Below, in pieces: positions 31,703 to 40,175 of a DNA stretch of 54,240 bases. The notes under the pieces are model-generated. The model ran no database searches. It saw only the letters and a list, made by a program, of their open reading frames with translations, and was not told the DNA's origin. Source of the DNA: Streptomyces griseoaurantiacus (lineage in GTDB: Bacteria > Actinomycetota > Actinomycetes > Streptomycetales > Streptomycetaceae); NCBI GenBank assembly GCA_014656015.1, contig BNBP01000045.1, positions 1 to 54,240 on the forward strand, in the 5' to 3' direction. How positions within the stretch are numbered: the stretch's first letter is position 1; each line of letters begins with the position of its first letter. Position numbers and translations under genes: made by a program.

Positions 31703-33199
31703 ATGTCCGGAAGAGAAGAGTCGTCCGCGTCGTCGCCGTCCTCCGTGCCCGCCACCACCGGCACCCTCACCACGTCCGTGCCCTCCCGCCTGGACCGGCT
31801 CCCCTGGTCCCGCTGGCACTGGATGATCGTGATCGGCCTGGGCACCGTGTGGATCCTCGACGGCCTCGAGGTCACCATCGTCGGCAACATCGCGAGCCGC
31901 CTCTCCGAGGAGGGCAGCGGTCTCGACATCACCTCCGGCCAGATCACCGGCGTCGCGGCCGCGCTCTACGTGGCCGGCGCCTGCGTCGGCGCGCTCGTCT
32001 TCGGCTGGCTCACCGACCGCTACGGGCGCAAGAAGCTCTTCATGGTGACGCTGCTCGTCTACCTCGCCGCCACCGCCCTGACCGCGATCTCGTTCGACTC
32101 GTGGTGGTTCTTCACCTTCCGCTTCCTCACCGGCTTCGGCATCGGCGGCGAGTACGCGGCGATCAACAGCGCGATCGACGAGCTGATCCCGTCCAAGTAC
32201 CGCGGGCGTGTGGACCTCATCATCAACGGCAGCTACTGGGTCGGCGCGATCGGCGGCGCCCTGCTGTCGATCGTCGCGCTGGACACGTCGATCTTCGCCA
32301 AGGACGTCGGCTGGCGGCTCACCTTCGCCCTCGGTGTCGTCCTCGGCCTGGTCATCCTGCTGGTGCGCCGGCACGTCCCGGAGAGCCCCCGGTGGCAGTT
32401 CATCCACGGCCGGGGCGAGGAGGCCGAGGAACTCGTCGGCGATGTCGAGCGCCAGGTGGAGGAGGAGAAGGGCGAGCAACTCCCGCCGCCCGGTTCCGAG
32501 ATCACCATCCACCAGCGCAAGAGCATCGGCTTCGGCACCATCGCCAAGACCGTCTTCGGTCGCTACCCGCGCCGCGCGACCCTCGGCCTCTCCCTCTTCA
32601 TCGGCCAGGCGTTCCTCTACAACGCCATCACCTTCGGCTTCGGCGCCATCCTCACCACCTTCTTCGACGTGCCCTCCGGCAGCACCGGCTACTACTTCGC
32701 CGTCATCGCGGCCGGCAACTTCCTCGGCCCGCTGCTGCTCGGCAAGCTGTTCGACACGGTCGGCCGGCGCATCATGATCTCCTCGACGTACATCCTCTCC
32801 GGCCTCCTGCTGTTCGGTACGGCCTGGCTGTTCGACAACGGCTCGCTCAGCGCGAAGACCCTGACGGCCTGCTGGTGTGTCGTGCTGTTCTTCGCCTCCG
32901 CGGGCGCGTCCAGCGCGTATCTGACGGTCTCGGAGATCTTCCCGATGGAGACCCGTGCGATGGCGATCGCCTTCTTCTACGCCGTCGGAACGGCCGCGGG
33001 CGGTATCACCGGACCGCTCGTCTTCGCCGACCTCACCGAGTCCGGGCACGTCGGCGACACGGTCCTCGCCTTCCAGATCGGCGCGGCCCTGATGTGCGCG
33101 GCGGGCCTGGTCGCGGCGTTCCTGGCGGTCAAGGCCGAGGGCCGCTCCCTGGAGGACATCGCCACCCCGCTGTCGGCGGTCACCCAGGACGCCGGCTGA
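31703..33199 (+). CDS. MFS transporter (sugar/aromatic-acid porter-like)
   Basis: A 498-aa transporter with ATG start 31703 behind GAAGAGGGAGCC. Twelve helices are predicted. The motif DRYGRKK follows helix 2, FRFLTGFGIGGEYAAINSAIDELIP lies in helix 4, and VPESPRWQF follows helix 6. A cytoplasmic loop of about 80 residues is rich in Glu. The second half repeats with KLFDTVGRRIMI and SEIFPMETRA. These are features of sugar-porter and aromatic-acid:proton symporter families. The substrate is unknown. Confidence 0.9.
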   Translation: MSGREESSASSPSSVPATTGTLTTSVPSRLDRLPWSRWHWMIVIGLGTVWILDGLEVTIVGNIASRLSEEGSGLDITSGQITGVAAALYVAGACVGALVFGWLTDRYGRKKLFMVTLLVYLAATALTAISFDSWWFFTFRFLTGFGIGGEYAAINSAIDELIPSKYRGRVDLIINGSYWVGAIGGALLSIVALDTSIFAKDVGWRLTFALGVVLGLVILLVRRHVPESPRWQFIHGRGEEAEELVGDVERQVEEEKGEQLPPPGSEITIHQRKSIGFGTIAKTVFGRYPRRATLGLSLFIGQAFLYNAITFGFGAILTTFFDVPSGSTGYYFAVIAAGNFLGPLLLGKLFDTVGRRIMISSTYILSGLLLFGTAWLFDNGSLSAKTLTACWCVVLFFASAGASSAYLTVSEIFPMETRAMAIAFFYAVGTAAGGITGPLVFADLTESGHVGDTVLAFQIGAALMCAAGLVAAFLAVKAEGRSLEDIATPLSAVTQDAG

Positions 33200-33278
33200 G
33201 TACCCACGGGGGCGGGCCCGCGTACCTGAGTACCCGTACTCTGTCGGCTTCCGCGGGCCCCCGGCCATTCTCGTACGC

Positions 33279-33728
33279 ATGACCGAGAAGCTGCTGTCCC
33301 CGCTACGGAACCGCCCCGTACCCGAGCGCCTGCTGACCCGGCTGCTGGGGGCCGGCGTCGCCGCGGCGGCCTATCTGCTGTGCCTGCCCTGGGACCTGCG
33401 CAACCGCGCGCAGTCCCCGGACACGCTGTCGGAGACGACTCCGGTGACGGCCATCGGGGTCGTCTCCCTGATCCTCGTCCTGGCCGCGCTCGCCGCCTAC
33501 TTCGGCCGCCGCGACGGCCTGGGCTGGATCGTGCCGGTGGTGGCGGCGCCGCCCGCCGCCCTGATGCTCCTGTCCTTCCGCTCCCACCCCGAGCCCGACG
33601 CGTCGGCCTGGCCGCTGGCCTGGGCGTTCTTCACGGTGGTCGGCGCGGTGGGCGTCCTCGTCGCGGGAGCGGTGGCGCGCAGCCTGCGCCCGGAGCAGCC
33701 GGAGGAGTGGCTGCTGACCGCCCGCTGA
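33279..33728 (+). CDS. Four-helix membrane protein
   Basis: A 149-aa protein with four hydrophobic segments: GAGVAAAAYLLCLPW, AIGVVSLILVLAALAAYFG, GWIVPVVAAPPAALMLLSF and WAFFTVVGAVGVLVAGAVA. It has a polar N-terminus and a short C-terminal tail. No recognised family. It lies 79 bp after the MFS gene and is convergent with the next membrane-protein gene. Confidence 0.7.
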   Translation: MTEKLLSPLRNRPVPERLLTRLLGAGVAAAAYLLCLPWDLRNRAQSPDTLSETTPVTAIGVVSLILVLAALAAYFGRRDGLGWIVPVVAAPPAALMLLSFRSHPEPDASAWPLAWAFFTVVGAVGVLVAGAVARSLRPEQPEEWLLTAR

Positions 33729-33745
33729 ACCCGCGGGCCGCCTGC

Positions 33746-34387
33746 TCAGGCACCCGTGGTGGAACCGGGGCGCACGATCATCAGGACGGTCACGGTGGCC
33801 CACAGCAGGTTGAAGATCCCTGTGACCATCGCGAGCCGGACGGTGGCCCGTTCGGTGACGGTCACCCCGGTGACGGCGACCCCGGCCCCCGCGGCGGCCG
33901 TCGGGGCGGCGCCCGCCTCGGGGGAGTCGGCCTCGGTGGCGCCGGCCTCGATGGCGCCGGCCTCCTCGAACCCGGCGAGGAGTGCTTCCTGCCGGGGGAG
34001 CACGAGCGCGCCGAGGACGACCGCGGCGATGCCCGTGAGCACGATGGAGACGATCAGCCAGGTGTCCCCGAGCACCCCCATGTTGCCGGCCGTGGCGAAG
34101 CCGAAGACCGGGACGGCGGCGGCGACCACCGCGTAGATCCGGCAGATACGGTGCAGCAGCCGCAGGGTGTGCACCCCGCCCCCGGACTCGGCGAGTTCGG
34201 ATCCGGCAGTCACGGATACGGGACCCCCGGACGCGGCGGTCCCGTATCCGTGACTGCCGGACCCGGTGCCTCCGGATTCGGCGAGCGCGCGGCGGGCGAA
34301 GGGCGGGAACATGCTCGCGGCGACGGTGACGGGCCCGATGGCCACGATCGCGGCGATGACGTGCACGGCGAGAAGGAACTTGGTCAC
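33746..34387 (-). CDS. Membrane protein with an inverted-repeat-encoded insert
   Basis: A 213-aa protein with GTG start 34387 (VTKFLLAVHVIAAIVAIGPVTVAASMF). It has about four helices, the others being RIYAVVAAAVPVFGFATA, TWLIVSIVLTGIAAVVLGALVL and VTGIFNLLWATVTVLMIV. Residues about 37-70 (ESGGTGSGSHGYGTAASGGP then VSVTAGSELAESGGG) lie between the first two helices, encode a 24-bp inverted repeat and are flanked by repeats of LAESGG. The segment looks like an insertion into a short loop. An Ala/Glu/Gly low-complexity loop also precedes the last helix. Family and function are unknown; it is divergent from the GlxA regulator. Confidence 0.7.
   Translation of the reverse strand: MTKFLLAVHVIAAIVAIGPVTVAASMFPPFARRALAESGGTGSGSHGYGTAASGGPVSVTAGSELAESGGGVHTLRLLHRICRIYAVVAAAVPVFGFATAGNMGVLGDTWLIVSIVLTGIAAVVLGALVLPRQEALLAGFEEAGAIEAGATEADSPEAGAAPTAAAGAGVAVTGVTVTERATVRLAMVTGIFNLLWATVTVLMIVRPGSTTGA
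34202..34261. repeat. 24-bp perfect inverted repeat within a coding region
   Basis: Arms at 34202-34225 and 34238-34261 (core cagtcacggatacgggac and its complement) are perfectly complementary around a 12-bp spacer. It lies inside the membrane-protein gene. Confidence 0.95.
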
Positions 34388-34637
34388 CCGCCGACGCTAA
34401 GCCGCCCGTTCGATCATGCGACAGCGGCAGGACTGCCATACTCCAACGGGTTCTGGCCACGGGGGAGGGAGAGGGAGGACAGACAGGTGAACGCCCTGAC
34501 CAGCGGCACCCACGGCCCCCTCCTCGACGTCCGGCAGTGGTGAGGCCGGGGCGAGGTGAAGGGGCTGCGGCCCCTGGCCCGAACCCGATGCCCACCCGCT
34601 TCCCGCCACGGCGAGGGATCCCCGCTACCCTCCCCCC

Positions 34638-35636
34638 ATGCACACCGTCGCCGTCCTCGCGCTGGACCAGGTGATCCCCTTCGACCTCGCCTCTCCGATG
34701 GAGGTCTTCACCCGCACCCGTCTCCCCGACGGCCGCCCCGGCTACCGCCTCAAGGTCTGCGCCCCCACCGAGGAGGTGGACGCCGGCGCGTTCACGATGC
34801 GCGTCCACCACGGCCTGGAGGCCCTCGCCGAGGCCGACACGATCCTGCTCCCCGGCCGGGCGGACATCACCCTCCCGCTCCCGCCCGCCGTGGGGGACGC
34901 CCTGCGCGCCGCCGCCGCCCGGGGCACCCGTATCGCCTCCGTGTGCGCCGGCGCCTTCGTCCTCGCGGCCACCGGCCTGCTCGACGGCCGCCGTGCCACC
35001 ACGCACTGGGTGGCCACCGCCGCCCTCGCCGAACTCCACCCGGAGGTCGTCGTCGACCCGGACGTCCTCTACGTCGACGAGGGCCAGTTCCTGACCTCCG
35101 CGGGGGCCGCCGCCGCACTCGACCTGTGCCTGCACATGATCCGCAAGGACTACGGCTCGGCCGTCGCCGCCGACGCGGCCCGCCTCTCCGTCATGCCGCT
35201 CGAACGGGAGGGCGGCCAGGCCCAGTTCATCGTCCACCCGCGTCCCCCGGTACCGGCCGGGGCCACCATGGAGCCCCTGCTCGCCTGGCTGGAGGAGCAC
35301 GCCGACCAGGACCTCACCCTGGACGACATCGCGGCCAGGGCCGGCACCAGCACCCGTACGCTCAACCGGCGCTTCCGGGAGCAGACGGGCACGACGCCGC
35401 TGCAGTGGCTGCACCGGGCGCGCATCCGCCGGGCCCAGTACCTGCTGGAGCACACCACGCACCCGGTCGAACGCATCGCCCACCAGGCGGGCTTCGGCAG
35501 CCCCACGGCCTTCCGCGACCGCTTCAAACGGGTCGTCGGCACGAGCCCGCACGCCTACCGCAGGGCGTTCCGGGGCGGCCCGGGGAACGACACCGCCCGC
35601 CGGGCGCCGGTCCCGGCCGGCGGCACGGGGCACTGA
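34638..35636 (+). CDS. GlxA-type transcriptional regulator (DJ-1/PfpI + AraC)
   Basis: A 332-aa regulator. Residues about 1-170 form a DJ-1/PfpI domain: MHTVAVLALDQVIPFDLASPMEVF, and the nucleophile-elbow-like Cys103 in IASVCAGAFVLAATGLLDG. Residues about 215-315 are an AraC DNA-binding domain with two helix-turn-helices (LTLDDIAARAGTSTRTLNRRFREQTGTTPLQWL and PVERIAHQAGFGSPTAFRDRFKRVVGTSPHAYRRAF). The ligand is unknown. It is divergent from the membrane-protein gene at 33746-34387, a possible target. Confidence 0.92.
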   Translation: MHTVAVLALDQVIPFDLASPMEVFTRTRLPDGRPGYRLKVCAPTEEVDAGAFTMRVHHGLEALAEADTILLPGRADITLPLPPAVGDALRAAAARGTRIASVCAGAFVLAATGLLDGRRATTHWVATAALAELHPEVVVDPDVLYVDEGQFLTSAGAAAALDLCLHMIRKDYGSAVAADAARLSVMPLEREGGQAQFIVHPRPPVPAGATMEPLLAWLEEHADQDLTLDDIAARAGTSTRTLNRRFREQTGTTPLQWLHRARIRRAQYLLEHTTHPVERIAHQAGFGSPTAFRDRFKRVVGTSPHAYRRAFRGGPGNDTARRAPVPAGGTGH

Positions 35637-35658
35637 GGCCCGCCGCCGCCCGCGCCGG

Positions 35659-36375
35659 GTGGCGTACGCGCCGGGCCCCGTGCGGCGCGGTACGGCTCAC
35701 CTCATCCGCGACGCCCGCCGGCGCTCGGCCCGCGGGCTTCACACCTACGCCGCGCACAAAGGCGACTGCGGCAACGTGCTCGCCGCTGTCGACTTCCTGA
35801 ACCGGCTCGACTCCCAGCACCTGAGCCGCCGTCGACTCCAGCAGCCGCATCCGGACGTCCGGGCGATCGAGCGGCCAACCCGGCGCTCCCGTTCCATCCC
35901 CTTCCTCCGCTGGGGCACTGCACGACGCCTCTGCCCGCCCGATCTGGTCGTCGAGCACTCGGCCGCCGAACTCCCGGGCCACTTCCAAGCCGAGGAGGAG
36001 CACCGAACAGAGCTGCTGCGCTGCTTCAACGACACGGCGTTGCCCCTGGAGGTCCGCGTCGCGGCTGCGCTTGTCCGCCTCTACGCCCAGCACAGCCCCC
36101 GGCACAGCAACACGGCCGGGAGTAGACACCTCTTGCCTGGTCACAGACCTGGGCGCCCGCGCAACCCCCTCGGCCTCGCCGACACCCTGAGACACCACGG
36201 TCTGCCCGCCCGCGCAGCACGGAACACCGCCATGATGGACGCCCTGGTAGACCTGCCGCCCATGGCCTTCGCCGACCTGATCGGAATCCACCCCAAGACA
36301 GCCGAACGCTGGGCCACCCTCGCCGGCGGGAACTGGTCCGAATACTTGGTGATAAGGGCCGCCCCGCAGGGTTAG
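35659..36375 (+). pseudogene. Internally deleted recombinase-like remnant
   Basis: The 238-codon frame keeps pieces that match, from memory, a Streptomyces recombinase/integrase-like family: ALPLEVRVAAALVRLYAQ, then LLPGHRPGRPRNPLGLADTLRHHGLPARAARNTAMMDALVDLPPMAFADLIGIHPKTAERWATLAGGNWSEYL. The stretch between these blocks is too short (HSPRHSNTAGSRH) for the usual 50 or more residues, and no catalytic Arg/His/Tyr set is visible. The N-terminal half is basic and poorly ordered. It is probably a non-functional relic of a mobile element at the edge of the accessory stretch. Confidence 0.5.
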
Positions 36376-36429
36376 GCAGTGGAGCAGGACATTGTTCCGG
36401 GTCTGGTCATTGTCCTGGCCTGTGGTTTC

Positions 36430-36738
36430 GCGCGGTGACGAATTCGCCTGTCGACTCCGGGTGGCAGGTGCGCTGGGCTGCCGGGGCCCTCGGGCCGAGG
36501 CCCCGGGTGGTGTTCGTAAGGAAGGGCGGCGGCGTTCTTCTCGATGCGCTGGGGGCTGGGGGCTGGGGGCTGGGGGCTGGGGGCGCCGGGGATCGGCACG
36601 ACTGTGATCGCCCCGGGTGAGCGGCCTGACCAGGGCCAGCTGCGAGACGGTGACGCCCTTGGTCGCGGCTAGGTCGCCGGGCTTGCCCACTACCTCGACG
36701 TTCTTCTCGAAGTTGTCGGGCTGCTGGCGGGGGTCGAC
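36430..36738 (-). pseudogene. Frameshifted aldo/keto reductase C-terminal fragment
   Basis: On the minus strand, 36738-36605 encodes NFEKNVEVVGKPGDLAATKGVTVSQLALVRPLTRGD, matching the late helices of aldo/keto reductases. The next conserved block, VVPIPGA (like VPIPGT in the family), is in another frame, and RIEKNAAAL follows at about 36550-36525. A five-copy 7-bp repeat separates the last two blocks. The rest of the gene is absent. The frameshift and truncation show that it is a relic. Confidence 0.6.
36550..36584. repeat. Heptanucleotide tandem repeat (5 copies)
   Basis: Five perfect copies of tgggggc. They lie inside the aldo/keto reductase relic and encode the APSPQPP insertion between VPIPG and RIEKN on the minus strand. 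Confidence 0.95.
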
Positions 36739-36895
36739 GTCGCGACCCGATCGCCGCAGAGACGGATGCCGCCGCCCGGAAGCGCACGGGGCCACGCGTC
36801 TGTCGCCGGGACCCGGCTTTTCCCCGGCCCCGCCCGTCGCGACCGGCTGCCGGATTGCCCCGGTGTGCTAGACAGGGAGCAACCAAAGGGGAATT

Positions 36896-38080
36896 TTGCA
36901 GCAGCTCACGCTCGGAATCATGTCGCAGACCCGTAAGGAAAACGAGCATCGTCTGCCCGTTCACCCCGCTCATTTCGACCGCATCGACGCCGGTCTCCGC
37001 GAGCGCATCTACCTCCAGGAAAACTACGGAGAGCATTTCGGCGTCCCGGACAGCCGACTCGCCCCGCTCGTCGCGGGCATCCGCACGCGCGAGGAACTCA
37101 TCGCCGACTGCGATGTCATCCTGCTGGCCAAACCGCTCCACGAGGACCTGGCGGAACTACGCGAGGGTCAGGTCCTGTGGGGCTGGCCGCACTGTGTCCA
37201 GGACGAGAGGCTCACGCAGACCGCCATCGACCGGCGGCTGACTTTGATCGCCTTCGAAGCGATGAACCACTGGACCCGCAGCGGTGCCTTCAACTTGCAC
37301 GTCTTCCACAAGAACAACGAGCTGGCCGGGTACTCCTCGGTCCTGCACGCCATGCAGCTGATCGGCGTGACAGGCGACTACGGGCGGCGGCAGCGTGCCG
37401 TCGTCATCGGCTTCGGCGCGACCGCCCGGGGCGCGGTGACCGCGCTCAGCGCCCTGGGCGTGCACGACGTCGACGTGCTCACCGCGCGTGGCGTCACCGC
37501 CGTCAGCTCCCCCATCCACTCCGCCCGGATCGTCCACTTCGACCACGACAAGGCCGACGACACCCTCGACCCGCGACGCAGCGTCGCCCTCACCGAGGAT
37601 GGCCCGCTGCCGCTGGCCGAGTTCCTCGCCGGGCACGACATCATCGTCAACTGCGTGCTGCAGGATCCCGCCGCGCCGCTGATGTTCCTGATAGACGAGG
37701 ACCTGCCCAAGCTAGCCCCGGGCACCCTGGTCATCGACGTCTCCTGCGACGAGGGCATGGGCTTCGACTGGGCCCGGCCCACCACCTTCGACGACCCGAT
37801 GTTCACCGTCGGCGACCACGTCGGGTACTACGCGGTGGACCACAGCCCCTCATACCTGTGGAACTCCGCGACCTGGGAGAACAGCGAGGCCCTCCTGCCC
37901 TATCTGGACGTCGTGCTCCAGGGCCCCGACGGCTGGGACGCCGACGACACGATCCGGCAGGCCATCGAGATCCGCCGTGGCGTCGTTCAAAACCCCAAGG
38001 TGCTCGCTTTCCAGCACCGCACCGCAAAGTACCCACACGCCCACGAGGAGACCCAGACCCGGGCGGCGCCGCGGCCGTAG
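36896..38080 (+). CDS. N5-(carboxyethyl)ornithine synthase-like dehydrogenase
   Basis: A 394-aa protein related to alanine dehydrogenase / transhydrogenase. The TTG at 36896 follows AAAGGGGAATT; ATG 36920 lacks a ribosome binding site. LGIMSQTRKENEHRLPVHPAHFDRI at the start matches the substrate part of the family. The NAD(P)-binding fold begins with RRQRAVVIGFGATARGAV. Other blocks are LLAKPLHEDLAELREGQVLWGWPHCVQ and AFEAMNHWTRSG. CEOS of Lactococcus condenses ornithine with pyruvate by reductive amination; the same reaction is inferred here. It is isolated, flanked by relics and a low-information gap. Confidence 0.75.
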   Translation: MQQLTLGIMSQTRKENEHRLPVHPAHFDRIDAGLRERIYLQENYGEHFGVPDSRLAPLVAGIRTREELIADCDVILLAKPLHEDLAELREGQVLWGWPHCVQDERLTQTAIDRRLTLIAFEAMNHWTRSGAFNLHVFHKNNELAGYSSVLHAMQLIGVTGDYGRRQRAVVIGFGATARGAVTALSALGVHDVDVLTARGVTAVSSPIHSARIVHFDHDKADDTLDPRRSVALTEDGPLPLAEFLAGHDIIVNCVLQDPAAPLMFLIDEDLPKLAPGTLVIDVSCDEGMGFDWARPTTFDDPMFTVGDHVGYYAVDHSPSYLWNSATWENSEALLPYLDVVLQGPDGWDADDTIRQAIEIRRGVVQNPKVLAFQHRTAKYPHAHEETQTRAAPRP

Positions 38081-38794
38081 CGGCAGGGCATCCGGTGCTC
38101 AGCCGTCCTCCGACCACTGTCCCGAGCCGTCGCGTGGCGGGCGCCTCGCGGAGAAGTGCCGATCCGGCTCGTCCGTAGAGCTCCGAGACACTCGACGATC
38201 TTGCTTGTCCCGCGCGTCCGACGGGAACAGCGCTCCCGGATCCGGGGCGCGGGATCCTGTGACGCCGCAGGGCTGGTCCGCTGACCGTGGGGCGCGCGTC
38301 TGCTCGTACCTCATCAAGTGCCGCTTTCCTGCGCGTCGGGCCGGATGTGCGTAGCGGCATGGCCCTCAGCCGTGCGGCTGACCCCGCCGGCGCCCGCCAC
38401 GGCGTCGACCGCGGCCGGCTCGACCCGTCGGCCGAGTCCGGCCCGTGTCGCCGCCTGCCGAGCCTGACATCAACCATCCGTCCATGTACGGCAGTCGGCG
38501 GGAGATCTCATGGCCGCCGCACTACAACCCCCGCTTCACTCCCATTTGCGGCGAGCAGTCCGGCGCGGACTGCGCCGCCCAGCGCGTACAGAGAGGCCGA
38601 TGCTGTACGGACCCGTTCGCGGCACAGATCATCTCCGGCGCCTTCGACAGCACGTTCATCCCGGCGCCAGCACCGAACTGGCACGACGGCCGCCTCGGCT
38701 GACCGGCGTCAAGTCTTCGGCGCTACCCGGTCGGTACAGGTGCCGACGAGGATCTGTTCGGCTCGCGTGATCGTCGGTATGTGAGGCGGCCGCC
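38081..38794. other. 714-bp accessory gap without a convincing gene
   Basis: Several short open frames exist on both strands, but none has a good ribosome binding site with family motifs. Codon bias switches frame along the stretch, suggesting decayed coding DNA. The best candidate, at 38484-38702, is listed separately. Confidence 0.4.
38484..38702 (+). CDS. Doubtful 72-aa Cys-containing ORF
   Basis: ATG 38484 opens MYGSRREISWPPHYNPRFTP, with ICGEQSGADCAAQRVQRGRCC further on and the end NWHDGRLG. It has four Cys residues, a fairly high third-position GC content, and no ribosome binding site of note. No family is recognised. It may be a remnant. Confidence 0.25.
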   Translation: MYGSRREISWPPHYNPRFTPICGEQSGADCAAQRVQRGRCCTDPFAAQIISGAFDSTFIPAPAPNWHDGRLG

Positions 38795-39043
38795 ATGAAC
38801 ACCTTCCTGACGGCCGCTGCCTTCCTCGTCCTCATCGCAGCAGCGGCATACGTCATCCACCGGCTCAACATCGAGCACGCCGACAGGATCGCCGTGCACC
38901 GCTACAGCGCTGCCCTGCCCGGCCGGCGCGGACGCGGCACGCCGCTACCCCCGGTGGAACCCGGCCGGTCCGAGTCGCCGACCTCCGGCGAGCGACGGGA
39001 CCACCGCGACGGGGGCCGTGGCCGCTTCCCGCCGCGCCGCTGA
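38795..39043 (+). CDS. Small single-helix membrane protein
   Basis: An 82-aa protein with ATG start 38795 after gaggcggccgcc. Residues 1-22 (MNTFLTAAAFLVLIAAAAYVIHRL) are a membrane helix. The rest is a basic, Gly/Arg/Pro-rich cytoplasmic tail. No family is recognised. It lies 94 bp before the STAS gene on the same strand. Confidence 0.5.
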   Translation: MNTFLTAAAFLVLIAAAAYVIHRLNIEHADRIAVHRYSAALPGRRGRGTPLPPVEPGRSESPTSGERRDHRDGGRGRFPPRR

Positions 39044-39136
39044 CGCAGCCCTACCGCTCACCACAGGTGACCAGCCGGTTCTCGTCACCGGGCCCGAATC
39101 CGCGAGTGGCGGCCGGGGCCCGTGAACCGAGGCATC

Positions 39137-39448
39137 ATGACCCTTCCGCAGCTGAACATCTACCGGCACGACCGGGGCACACGAGCACTGATCACCCTGG
39201 CCGGCGAGATCGACCCGGTCACCGCGCCCCAGGTGCGGACCGCCCTGGAGCGGTGCTTGTATGACGGCATCACCACCATCGACGTCGACCTGACCACCGT
39301 CGGCCTCTGCGACACCAGCGGCCTGCGCGTCTTCCTCGACGCGGCGCGGCACGCCGCCGAGACTCACGCGTCCCTGCGACTGCACTACCCGTCCCCGCAG
39401 ACCGCACGACTCCTCGTGGACACCGGCTCCGATCGAGTCCTCCTCTGA
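39137..39448 (+). CDS. STAS-domain anti-sigma factor antagonist
   Basis: A 103-aa single-domain protein of the SpoIIAA/BldG type. It has LNIYRHDRGTRALITLAGEIDPVTAPQVRTALERCLYDG, IDVDLTTVGLCDTSGLRVFLDAARHA and LLVDTGSDRVLL. The phosphorylatable Ser is in CDTSGLRVF. Such proteins release a sigma factor by binding its anti-sigma kinase, and are inactivated by phosphorylation. No kinase or sigma factor gene is adjacent. ATG 39137 follows gagg at 5 bp; an upstream GTG at 39122 would add five residues. Confidence 0.9.
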   Translation: MTLPQLNIYRHDRGTRALITLAGEIDPVTAPQVRTALERCLYDGITTIDVDLTTVGLCDTSGLRVFLDAARHAAETHASLRLHYPSPQTARLLVDTGSDRVLL

Positions 39449-39656
39449 TGAACCGGGCCGGCCGGGCCGGCAGTGCGCAGATGCCGCTTCGACGCGGCGG
39501 ATGGGCACCCGGTGCCTGCTGTCATCGGTGTGCGGTGGGGGCGAAATGGTGGCGCTGCCGGACGCGTGCTCGGGCCGGACCAACGGGACGGGCAGGGTGC
39601 GTGGTCAACGATGAAGCGGCCCGCCGCAGTGCGGCTCCGGGGCCGCTGGGCGCGGC

Positions 39657-39959
39657 TCAGCTCCTGCGGTCGGCCACCGCCCAGGAGGCCAGCGCGACGG
39701 CACCGGCGACGCCGAGCACGGACGGCCACGCGCCCACCTTCTTGGCGAGCGGATGCGAGCCGGCGAACGCGGCGACGTACGCGGCACCCAGCGCCCCCGC
39801 CGCCCTCCCGCCGGCCGCCCGGCGCCACTGCACCGCGGCAGCCGTGCCCGCGGCCGCGAGCACCGCCCCGCCGAGCTGACGCTTTCCGGTCCACCGTGCC
39901 ACGCCGTACCCGCCGACCAGTCCGGTCGCCGCCACCGCCGCGCTGGGAATCCTCGCCAC
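39657..39959 (-). CDS. Small hydrophobic membrane protein
   Basis: A 100-aa protein with GTG start 39959 behind GAGGAGGCACAGG. It is Ala/Gly-rich with three likely helices (SAAVAATGLVGGYGVARW, QLGGAVLAAAGTAAAVQW, AAGALGAAYVAAFAGSH) and a fourth hydrophobic end (WPSVLGVAGAVALASWAVA). No family is recognised. It is convergent with the STAS gene and divergent from hsp20. Confidence 0.65.
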   Translation of the reverse strand: MARIPSAAVAATGLVGGYGVARWTGKRQLGGAVLAAAGTAAAVQWRRAAGGRAAGALGAAYVAAFAGSHPLAKKVGAWPSVLGVAGAVALASWAVADRRS

Positions 39960-40096
39960 CCTGTGCCTCCTCGTGCCGTCCTCGCATGTCTGAACGAGTC
40001 CGAGGCTAACGCGCGCCCCGACCGCGCCGCCGAGCGCCCCGGAGCAGGTGAGACCCGAAGGTGAGCACCCGGCCATGACGCAAGTTGAGTCTTGGG

Positions 40097-40125
40097 TTGT
40101 CAATGTTCCTCCCGTCCGGTATATA
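40097..40125 (+). promoter_or_regulatory. Near-consensus promoter of hsp20
   Basis: TTGTCA (40097-40102) and TATATA (40120-40125) with a 17-bp spacer, about 50 bp before the hsp20 start. Such a sigma-70-like promoter is unusually AT-rich for Streptomyces. It fits a heat-shock gene held off by a repressor; no clear HAIR or RheA-type operator was seen. Confidence 0.7.
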
Positions 40126-40175
40126 AGAAGTCGTAGGGCATCGCACCGAGGAACCGAAAGAAGGAGTGACCAGTG

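Noticed and set aside
27415..31947. A 1510-codon minus-strand open frame spanning several genes
   Set aside because: It is antisense to DUF445, the lipoprotein and others that have clear motifs; its composition is the artefact of third-position GC bias.
38099..38317. A 72-codon minus-strand ORF in the accessory gap
   Set aside because: No ribosome binding site, no family and inconsistent codon bias.
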